Below, in pieces: positions 1 to 5,750 of a stretch of DNA of 6,862 nucleotides; within the stretch, counting starts at the first letter, position 1, and the number at the start of each line of letters is the position of its first letter. The position numbers and the translations under genes are program-made. This stretch comes from an uncultured euryarchaeote (GTDB lineage: Archaea; Thermoplasmatota; Poseidoniia; Poseidoniales; Thalassarchaeaceae). The stretch lies in assembly GCA_937897085.1 (NCBI GenBank), contig CALCOR010000361.1:1-6862 (forward strand), in the 5' to 3' direction. The notes beneath the pieces are model-generated. The model saw nothing but the letters and a program-made list of their open reading frames with translations. It had not been told where the DNA came from and did no database searches.

Positions 1-1457
1 ATGGCTCGCAGCTCGCCGGAGAACAGGTCGAGGCCGATCCAGTCACCGTCACTATCGGCTGCGCTCTGGGCGGCGTTGATTCGGATGAGTTCGTCCACTG
101 GCTGCAGGCCGGCGTTCTCCGCCAGGGTCCGCGGCACTGCTTCGAGCGCGGCCGCGAACGACTCCACGGCCAGTTGTTCACGACCCGGGATGCTGCGCGC
201 GTGGGCGCGCAGACGCCGCGCGAGCGCTACCTGGGTGGCCCCGCCACCGGGAAGCAGGCTCGGCTCCTCGAGCAGGCCGCAGGCGATGCCGAGCGCGTCG
301 TTGAACGCCCGGCCTATCTCTTCGATTCGTGCATCGGACGAGCCGCGCACGACCAGGGTCTGGCCGCGTTCGGCACTGCCCACGAGAATGAGGTGGTTGA
401 CGCCGTGCCAGTTATCTTCGGAGAGCGTGGAGAATTCACCGATGTCGTCATCGCGGATATTGTTGACATCGTGCACCATCAGTGCACCCGTGGCGCGTGA
501 GAGCAGGTCGAGTTCCTGCTTCTCGACCCGGCGATAGGCCGTGATGCCAGCATCGTTGAGTTGTGCGCGCGCTTCATCGTCGATGCCGTCGCGCACAATC
601 AGCACATCGATTCCGACATCGATGAGCGCTTGGACTCGCTTGGCGAGGTCGGCCCGCTCACTTTCGTGAAGTTGGGCGAGCATGCCCGTCTGTGTGACTT
701 TGAGGTTGGCCTGGATGTCAAGGCCTCGACGTTCGAGCGCGCCGTCGAACAGGATGATGCGACCGGCGTCGCGGTGGTCTGGCATTTCCGGGTGGATGCG
801 TTCCTTGGGGAGCACCAGACCTGCCACCAGATGGGTGTCTCCGCCGCCTCCACCAACGTCGTTGATGACCTTCACGAGGCTTGGATCCGCCCGTACTTCG
901 CCTCCAGATTCAGTCGCGATCGCATGCGCAGCCTGCACAGCCAGTTGTGACAGGTTCTCGCGCACACCCTCGTCGACCTTGCCAGCCAGTGAGGTGCGCA
1001 CCGCTTGCAGCAGGTCGTCGTCGCCAGACGGGGCGCGGGAGAGTTGCTTCAGGTCGGCAGCAGCGCGCTCCTGCGCGATGTTCCAGCCGTTGCAGATGAT
1101 TGCAGGATGGATACCTCGCTCCACGAGTTCAAGCCCGTTCTGCAGCAGTTCAGCGATGAGCAGCACAGTAGTCGTCGTACCGTCGCGCGCCATCGCGTCC
1201 TGTGCGCTCGCTGTCGAGATCAGCATCTTCGCCGTCGGGTGCTCAACCTTGGCGGTCTCGAGCACCGTTACGCCGTCATTGGTCACCAGGCTAGCGCCTC
1301 CCTCGTCGACCAGCAACTTGTCGAGGCCACGCGGCCCGAGCGTGCTGCGCACCGCGTCTGCGAGCGCGCTAGCCGCCGCCACGTTGTCGCGCAGCGCACT
1401 ATGCCCTTGGACGCGGTCGGTGTCGTTGAGCAGCGATTCATGCTCCGGGCTAACCAT
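1..1457 (-). CDS. ths: Thermosome (group II chaperonin, TCP-1/Cpn60 family) subunit, 3' end cut by window edge
   Basis: ATP-driven cytoplasmic folding chamber subunit; the archaeal complex is a double ring with a built-in lid. The minus frame is open from an ATG at 1457 to the left edge: 485 codons and no stop, against a usual 540-550 residues, so roughly the last 55-65 are missing. Visible group II signatures are TLGPRG (res. 39-44), VTNDGVT (58-64), the phosphate-binding loop RDGTTTT (91-97), an apical domain with GIDVLIVRDGIDD (about 282-294), the catalytic-Asp segment NDALG (Asp387) and PGGGA (403-407). The loop is normally GDGTT; here its first Gly is Arg91, though Asp92 is kept. The N-terminus is short. 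The frame extends upstream to a stop at 1521-1523 but offers no other ATG/GTG/TTG, so 1457 is the only usual start. No Shine-Dalgarno sits close to it; a GGAG lies about 24 nt upstream, too far for normal spacing, so a leaderless or short-leader mRNA is likely. It is divergent from the Hsp20-like/dnaK pair. The family call is secure; the subunit type is not. Confidence -1.
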   Translation of the reverse strand, partial: MVSPEHESLLNDTDRVQGHSALRDNVAAASALADAVRSTLGPRGLDKLLVDEGGASLVTNDGVTVLETAKVEHPTAKMLISTASAQDAMARDGTTTTVLLIAELLQNGLELVERGIHPAIICNGWNIAQERAAADLKQLSRAPSGDDDLLQAVRTSLAGKVDEGVRENLSQLAVQAAHAIATESGGEVRADPSLVKVINDVGGGGGDTHLVAGLVLPKERIHPEMPDHRDAGRIILFDGALERRGLDIQANLKVTQTGMLAQLHESERADLAKRVQALIDVGIDVLIVRDGIDDEARAQLNDAGITAYRRVEKQELDLLSRATGALMVHDVNNIRDDDIGEFSTLSEDNWHGVNHLILVGSAERGQTLVVRGSSDARIEEIGRAFNDALGIACGLLEEPSLLPGGGATQVALARRLRAHARSIPGREQLAVESFAAALEAVPRTLAENAGLQPVDELIRINAAQSAADSDGDWIGLDLFSGELRA

Positions 1458-1538
1458 GGGGACCGTGCCGCCGACCCATGCTCCTGCCTTAAGCCCGTCT
1501 GGGTCGCGCGAATGGGCTGTTCAGCCTCATTGAGTGTC

Positions 1539-1556
1539 CATGTACGCGCGTACTTG
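1539..1556. repeat. 18-bp imperfect palindrome, candidate operator
   Basis: The core GTACGCGCGTAC (1542-1553) is a perfect 12-bp palindrome. Flanking CA and TG (1539-1540 and 1555-1556) extend the symmetry to 18 bp, with one mismatched pair (T1541/T1554). It lies between the two divergent chaperone genes, about 82 bp upstream of the chaperonin ATG and about 57 bp upstream of the TATA-like element of the plus-strand genes. Dyad symmetry of this size fits a dimeric winged-helix or HTH regulator. A regulatory role is inferred; I do not recognise the sequence as the site of a known archaeal heat-shock regulator. Confidence -1.
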
Positions 1557-1612
1557 CGCGGCCATCCAAAGGATGGGACAGGACCCCGATTGAGCGCTGT
1601 TTTCGCCTAAGA

Positions 1613-1620
1613 TTCATATA
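1613..1620 (+). promoter_or_regulatory. TATA-like element for the Hsp20-like/dnaK operon
   Basis: TTCATATA is the most A/T-rich octamer in the divergent gap. With the usual archaeal spacing of about 25-30 bp, transcription would begin near 1641-1646, leaving a leader of about 25-30 nt that carries the GGTGA ribosome binding site. The bases before it (CCTAAGA) are only a weak BRE. The element is close to symmetric (read on the minus strand, TATATGAA), so it could also serve the chaperonin with a longer leader. It is a motif call only. Confidence -1.
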
Positions 1621-1661
1621 CAGTGGGCAGACTCGACTATACAACCGCCGGTTAAGTAGTG

Positions 1662-1666
1662 GGTGA
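1662..1666 (+). promoter_or_regulatory. Ribosome binding site GGTGA that decides the start of the Hsp20-like gene
   Basis: GGTGA ends four bases before the ATG at 1671, a good archaeal Shine-Dalgarno arrangement. An in-frame GTG at 1659 would start translation upstream of this site and add four residues (MGEL), so the ATG at 1671 is preferred. Confidence -1.
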
Positions 1667-1670
1667 ACTG

Positions 1671-2252
1671 ATGTCAGGAGAGAGATTCACAGCCGGTGGA
1701 GAGGACTGGGAGGAGCAATTGCTCGAACAACTGTCCACCATGTTTCAGGACATGGGCATGGATCTCGACGTAGCCGCGCTCAAGGGTATGATGGAACAGA
1801 TCCGCACGCAACTCGAAGAATCGGGTATAGATCCGGAACAACTCGAAAAGGGCGCCAACATCGAACTCAACCTGCAAGAGAGCCTGAACGATCTGGCGAA
1901 GACACTCCAAGGTGAGTTGTCTAAGGCGGCGAGCAAATCCACTCCATCCGTGGAAGTAGAGGCTTCCGAGGAGGAGCAAGAGACGGATGAGGCGCATGAT
2001 ATTCCGGAGGCGGATGTCTACATCGATGACGGCAGAATGAATCTCACCATCGACATCTCGCGGCAACTGGCCGATGAGTCTGTTGCAGTCGAACTAAACC
2101 TCACCCGAGAGGGCACCTGCCTCAACCTGATGGCCGAAGGGAGGCCCCACCCACTACGCAGATTCCAATTGGCACAAGCATGCTCTGATGTCGTCGAGTG
2201 GGAACTTAACAACGGCATCCTGGATGTGACCCTCGACTTGCTCGAGGAATGA
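1671..2252 (+). CDS. Hsp20/alpha-crystallin-like protein upstream of dnaK (193 aa)
   Basis: Probable small heat-shock-type chaperone or DnaK co-chaperone; the function is inferred. Residues 12-85 are acidic and helical in character, with Met-rich MFQDMGM (24-30) and amphipathic stretches. Residues 90-112 are a Glu/Asp-rich, low-complexity linker. From about 113 to 190 the pattern matches an alpha-crystallin (CS/ACD) fold: an opening strand DVYIDDGRMNLTIDIS, then VAVELN, LNLMAEGR, an RRFQL strand and the closing NNGILDVTL, equivalent to the A-x-x-x-NGVL signature of Hsp20 proteins. The C-terminal I-x-I/V motif used for oligomer assembly is absent: the protein ends LDLLEE. The N-terminal arm (about 110 residues) is longer than in typical Hsp20s. 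dnaK follows after 26 bp, where a GrpE or DnaJ might be expected. GrpE was considered, but the beta-rich C-terminus with NNGIL argues against it. Coding is secure; the family call is moderate. Confidence -1.
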   Translation: MSGERFTAGGEDWEEQLLEQLSTMFQDMGMDLDVAALKGMMEQIRTQLEESGIDPEQLEKGANIELNLQESLNDLAKTLQGELSKAASKSTPSVEVEASEEEQETDEAHDIPEADVYIDDGRMNLTIDISRQLADESVAVELNLTREGTCLNLMAEGRPHPLRRFQLAQACSDVVEWELNNGILDVTLDLLEE

Positions 2253-2266
2253 ATGACTCAATTGAT

Positions 2267-2273
2267 GAGGTGA
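2267..2273 (+). promoter_or_regulatory. Strong ribosome binding site of dnaK
   Basis: GAGGTGA lies five bases before the ATG at 2279, a near-perfect complement to the 16S 3' end and stronger than the site of the gene upstream. It settles the start: an ATG at 2275 is out of frame and too close. No TATA-like element is seen in the 26-bp gap, so dnaK is probably read from the promoter ahead of the Hsp20-like gene. Confidence -1.
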
Positions 2274-2278
2274 AATGA

Positions 2279-4165
2279 ATGGCGAAGAAGAACCCTGTGA
2301 TCGGCATTGATCTTGGAACGACTAACAGTTGTACGGCGACCATCGAAGGCGGAGAAGCGGTCGTGATACCGAACTCCGAAGGAGCGCGGACGACGCCGAG
2401 CGTTGTCGCCTTCACCAAGGACGGCGAGCGTTTGGTCGGTGTGACCGCCAAGCGACAGGCTGTGACCAACTCCGAGCGAACTGTGATGTCGGTCAAGCGA
2501 GAGATGGGCACCGACTGGACGACGAAGATCGACGACAGCGTGTTCACGCCGCAGGAGATATCGGCGTTCGTGCTGCAGAAGCTGAAGGCTGACGCCGAGG
2601 CGTATCTCGGACAGGAGGTCAATCAGGCGGTCATCACCTGTCCCGCCTACTTCTCAGACGCGCAGCGTAAGGCCACCAAGGACGCAGGCAGGATTGCCGG
2701 CTTCGAGGTGCTGCGCATCATCAACGAGCCGACCGCCGCGGCGCTGGCGTTCGGCGTCGATAAGGACGATGACCAGACGATTCTGGTCTACGACCTTGGC
2801 GGCGGCACGTTCGACGTGTCCGTGTTGGATATCTACCAGGTCGACGGTCATCCGCAGATCGAGGTGAAGGCGACCGCCGGCAACAACAGGCTCGGCGGAG
2901 ACGACTTCGACGAGCGTATCATCGATTGGTGTGTCACAGAATTCCGCAAGTCGAGTGGAATCGACCTGTCGAAGGACCTGCAGGCGATGAGCCGACTGAA
3001 GGAGTCTGCCGAGAAGGCGAAGATCGAACTGTCGGGCAGGCAGACATCTCAGATGAACGTCCCATTCATCACCATGAAGGAAGGCAATCCCGAGCACCTC
3101 GACCTCACGCTCACCCGCGCCAAGTTCGAGGAACTGATTGCCGATCTAATCGAGGCGACCATGGGTCCTACACGTCAGGCGATGAAGGACTCCAAACTCG
3201 CCAAGGGAGCGGTAGACAAGGTGCTGCTCGTCGGCGGCTCGACCAGAGTTCCGGCAGTGCAGAAGGCGATCGAGAAGGAGGTCGGCAAGGAGCCCTACAA
3301 AGGAATCAATCCCGATGAGGCGGTCGCCATGGGCGCCGCGTTGCAAGCGGGCATCATTGTCGGCGACGACGCGGTGACCGATGTGCTGCTGCTCGACGTG
3401 ACGCCGCTCTCACTAGGAATCGAGACTCTGGGTGGAGTCTGCACCAACATGATCGAGCGCAACACCACCATACCTACACGGCGCTCGGAGGTGTTCAGCA
3501 CAGCCAGCGACAACCAGCCGGCGGTCGAGGTGCACGTTCTCCAAGGAGAGCGGGAGTTCGCCCGCGACAACATCACGCTCGGGCGCTTCTTCCTCGAGGG
3601 CATCCCACCCGCACCACGCGGCATGCCGAAGGTCGAGGTAACCTTCGACATCGACGCCAACGGAATCGTGAACGTGGCTGCCAAGGACATGGGCACCGGC
3701 AAGGAGCAGCAGATTCGCATTGAGTCTCAGACCTCACTGTCCGAGGATGACATCCAGAAGAAGATCTCAGAGGCGGAGCAGTTCGCCGAGGAGGACAGCA
3801 GCAGGAAGGCGAAGGTCGAATTGCGCAACCAGGCTGACAGCATCATCTACCAGACCCGACGCACGCTCAAGGAGGCTGAGGACAAGATCGACGAGAGCGA
3901 TGTTGAACCGGTCGAGGCGAAGCTGGGCGAACTCGAGGAACTGATTACCAAAGACGGGGAGCCGTTGGACATCGATGACATCGATGAGGCGGCCATCCAG
4001 ACGAAGGTGAAGGAACTCGAGGAGTCGATGCACGCCATCTCAGCCAAGCTCTACGAGGCGGCAGCCGCCAACATGGAACAGGAACAGGCGGAGCAGCAGG
4101 CAGAGGCGGACACCGACGGCGATGTCGTGGAAGCCGACTTCGAGGTCCTCGATGACGAGGCCTGA
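2279..4165 (+). CDS. dnaK: Chaperone protein DnaK (Hsp70), complete, 628 aa
   Basis: Cytoplasmic Hsp70 that binds and releases unfolded segments in an ATP cycle, normally with DnaJ and GrpE. The nucleotide-binding domain shows [10 protein letters not shown] (8-17), [13 protein letters not shown] (147-159), [15 protein letters not shown] (170-184), [10 protein letters not shown] (203-212) and [13 protein letters not shown] (316-328). The hydrophobic interdomain linker [12 protein letters not shown] follows at 369-380, then the beta substrate-binding domain with ERNTTIPT (393-400) and [15 protein letters not shown] (456-470), a helical lid (about 490-600), and a disordered acidic tail [14 protein letters not shown] resembling the bacterial DnaK C-terminus. 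Between SVKREMG (71-77) and [13 protein letters not shown] (91-103) only a short stretch is present, so the roughly 23-25 residue insert of Gram-negative DnaK is lacking; this is the Gram-positive/archaeal form. No key residue is missing. It is the second gene of a likely two-gene operon, and its stop lies 9 bp from that of the convergent aminopeptidase gene. Confidence -1.
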   Translation: MAKKNPVIGIDLGTTNSCTATIEGGEAVVIPNSEGARTTPSVVAFTKDGERLVGVTAKRQAVTNSERTVMSVKREMGTDWTTKIDDSVFTPQEISAFVLQKLKADAEAYLGQEVNQAVITCPAYFSDAQRKATKDAGRIAGFEVLRIINEPTAAALAFGVDKDDDQTILVYDLGGGTFDVSVLDIYQVDGHPQIEVKATAGNNRLGGDDFDERIIDWCVTEFRKSSGIDLSKDLQAMSRLKESAEKAKIELSGRQTSQMNVPFITMKEGNPEHLDLTLTRAKFEELIADLIEATMGPTRQAMKDSKLAKGAVDKVLLVGGSTRVPAVQKAIEKEVGKEPYKGINPDEAVAMGAALQAGIIVGDDAVTDVLLLDVTPLSLGIETLGGVCTNMIERNTTIPTRRSEVFSTASDNQPAVEVHVLQGEREFARDNITLGRFFLEGIPPAPRGMPKVEVTFDIDANGIVNVAAKDMGTGKEQQIRIESQTSLSEDDIQKKISEAEQFAEEDSSRKAKVELRNQADSIIYQTRRTLKEAEDKIDESDVEPVEAKLGELEELITKDGEPLDIDDIDEAAIQTKVKELEESMHAISAKLYEAAAANMEQEQAEQQAEADTDGDVVEADFEVLDDEA

Positions 4166-4174
4166 TCCCTCTGG

Positions 4175-5674
4175 TCACTGTTCTGAGAGCAGGTGTGTGA
4201 GTGTTCTCACATGCACACCGGTCGCTCCGTGAGCGACCATGTCATTTGTCGAGGTGCCCCAAGCGGTTCCGGCGATGTCCAGATGCGCCCACGGATACTG
4301 CTCCGCATCGTCTCCCTCGCCTCTCTCAGGCACGAACTGCTTGAGGAAGGCGGCGGCTGAGTTGGAACCTCCATATCGGTCCCCGAGGTTCTTCACGTCG
4401 GCGATCTTCGAATCCTTCACCTGCTTCTCGAACGCCGGCAGCAGCGGCATCGGCCACGCAAGTTCGTCGACCGATTCGGCTGCCTTGCGCAGCCGCTCGC
4501 GCAGTGCGTCATCGTTGGACCACAAGCCGGTCGCCTCGTGGCCGAGCGCGACCACGCACGCACCGGTCAAGGTGGCTAGGTCGATGATGAACTCCGGGTC
4601 GAACTCGCCCGCCTTCCACAGTCCGTCTGCGAGTACCAATCTCCCTTCAGCGTCGGTGTTCAGCACCTCGACGGTCTTACCGGAGTAGGTGTTGATGACG
4701 TCCCCGGGACGGTAGGCGGTGGAACTCAAGGTGTTCTCTGCCATGCAGGATATGCCGATGACCGGTTGCTGATGTCCGATCCCGTGCAGCGCTTCCATCA
4801 GTCCGAACACCGTGGCTGATCCGTGCATGTCGAACTTCATCTCGTCCATCCCTCCACTCGGCTTGATGGAGATGCCGCCGGTGTCGAAGGTGATTCCCTT
4901 GCCGACGATCATCGGGCAGGGTCCGTTGCGGTCGTCAGCATTGAGCTCGAAGATGACCATGCAGGGCTTGTGCTCGCTTCCCTTGCCTACGTTGACCAGA
5001 CCATCCATACCCAGTTTCTTCAGTTCCGCCCACTCGATAACGGTGAGTTTCACGTTGTCCTTCCCTTTCGCCCACGCACGTGCACGCTTGGCGTATTCCA
5101 TTGGATAGAGTACATTCGCTGGCTCGTTGCCGAGGTCGCGCGCTCGGTGAACCCCGACAGCGATAGCGCCCACCCGAGCGCAGCCGTCGTGCAGTTGGCG
5201 CAGGTAGCGATCAGAGGCCTGGAAGGTGACGGAGTACGGTGAGTCATCATCATCGTCATCCTTCTTCTGATACTTGTCGAACTTGTAGTCACGCAGCATC
5301 ATCCCCTCAGCGAATGCAATCATCTGCGCCACACGCCAGTTGGTGGTGAAGCGCACGGTTAGCGACTTCCCGTGCTGCTTGGAGAGTGATGCGAGCAGTT
5401 TCGCGCCGGCGTCGCGGGCGTCCTTCTCCGCAAGATTCTCGGGCAGTCCCATGCCGGCCAAGACTACCTTCTGGCCGCTGTTCCACAGGGTCAGAGAATT
5501 GCTCGACTTGCCATCGAAGTCGTCGCTTGCAACCGCTTCACGGACCTGCGCGGCTGTGCTGCGGCCAAGTCCCGAGGTCGCCTTGTTGGGTGCCTTGGCC
5601 ACCTCCTCAAACAGGGGCAGTATGAGTGTCTGTGTGCTTTCTCCGAATCCTTCTACATTCCATTCCATGGGCAT
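4175..5674 (-). CDS. pepA: Leucyl aminopeptidase, M17 family (PepA-like), complete, 499 aa
   Basis: Cytosolic two-metal (Zn/Mn-type) aminopeptidase, hexameric in known members, releasing N-terminal residues such as Leu in peptide turnover. The catalytic domain holds GKGITFDTGG (258-267), KPSGGMDEMKFDMHGSA (271-287) and the signature NTDAEGRL (339-346). The inferred metal ligands Lys259, Asp264, Asp282, Asp341 and Glu343 and catalytic Lys271 and Arg345 all sit exactly 11 positions before their E. coli PepA counterparts (270, 275, 293, 352, 354, 282, 356), so the active site is intact. Residues 1-165 form the variable N-terminal domain; DLGNEPANVLYP (180-191) opens the catalytic domain. Six aspartates (139-144) fill a loop between domains. 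The start at 5674 gives MPME; an ATG two codons in is equally possible, since no clear Shine-Dalgarno precedes either. There is no signal peptide. It lies 76 bp downstream of the M14 carboxypeptidase gene on the same strand. Confidence -1.
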   Translation of the reverse strand: MPMEWNVEGFGESTQTLILPLFEEVAKAPNKATSGLGRSTAAQVREAVASDDFDGKSSNSLTLWNSGQKVVLAGMGLPENLAEKDARDAGAKLLASLSKQHGKSLTVRFTTNWRVAQMIAFAEGMMLRDYKFDKYQKKDDDDDDSPYSVTFQASDRYLRQLHDGCARVGAIAVGVHRARDLGNEPANVLYPMEYAKRARAWAKGKDNVKLTVIEWAELKKLGMDGLVNVGKGSEHKPCMVIFELNADDRNGPCPMIVGKGITFDTGGISIKPSGGMDEMKFDMHGSATVFGLMEALHGIGHQQPVIGISCMAENTLSSTAYRPGDVINTYSGKTVEVLNTDAEGRLVLADGLWKAGEFDPEFIIDLATLTGACVVALGHEATGLWSNDDALRERLRKAAESVDELAWPMPLLPAFEKQVKDSKIADVKNLGDRYGGSNSAAAFLKQFVPERGEGDDAEQYPWAHLDIAGTAWGTSTNDMVAHGATGVHVRTLTHLLSEQ

Positions 5675-5750
5675 CTACACGCACGGAAGCAAGCGACACT
5701 ATTCAAAGGGTGTGGGGTGAAAAACACACCTTAAAAGTGGTTTTTTAGAG
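5675..5750 (-). promoter_or_regulatory. Intergenic region between M14 and M17 peptidase genes: T-tracts, hairpin, TATA-like element
   Basis: Read on the minus strand, the region after the M14 stop contains TTTTAA (5736-5731) and a TTTTT tract (5724-5720), consistent with U-rich archaeal termination. GGTGTG (5709-5714) and CACACC (5725-5730) form a six-pair stem around a ten-base loop, extendable by a G-T and an A-T pair. TTTTAA lies about 57-62 nt upstream of the aminopeptidase ATG, well placed as its TATA element with a leader of about 30 nt. The aminopeptidase may therefore have its own promoter overlapping the terminator of the gene before it. Nothing here is coding. Confidence -1.

Larger units (their letters stand above)
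1458..1670. promoter_or_regulatory. Divergent intergenic control region between thermosome and Hsp20-like/dnaK genes
   Basis: This 213-bp gap separates two outward-reading chaperone genes and must hold both promoters. No convincing ORF lies in it: an ATG at 1479-1477 (minus) is out of frame with the chaperonin and hits a stop after nine codons. It contains the 18-bp palindrome and TATA-like element listed separately. For the minus-strand gene the only nearby A/T-rich stretch is CTTAAG at 1488-1493; it would place transcription start almost at the ATG, but it is a poor TATA match, so I do not assign that promoter. Confidence -1.

Noticed and set aside
1..537. Long open plus-strand frame from the first base
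   Set aside because: It is antisense to the thermosome frame, rich in Ser/Arg/Ala with no recognisable motif, and explained by the GC-rich coding strand opposite.
682..1610. Two long overlapping plus-strand frames (682-1533 and 1005-1610)
   Set aside because: Both are mostly antisense to the conserved chaperonin, have low-complexity composition and lack a ribosome binding site; the minus frame carries all the family motifs.
1659..1670. GTG at 1659 as start of the Hsp20-like gene
   Set aside because: It lies upstream of the GGTGA site that is correctly spaced for the ATG at 1671.
1674..2066. Minus-strand frame of 130 codons opposite the Hsp20-like gene
   Set aside because: It shadows a plus gene with a good ribosome binding site and a recognisable fold pattern; no family features of its own.
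4239..4688. Plus-strand frame opposite the aminopeptidase
   Set aside because: Antisense to the M17 catalytic region, Ser-rich, no motif.
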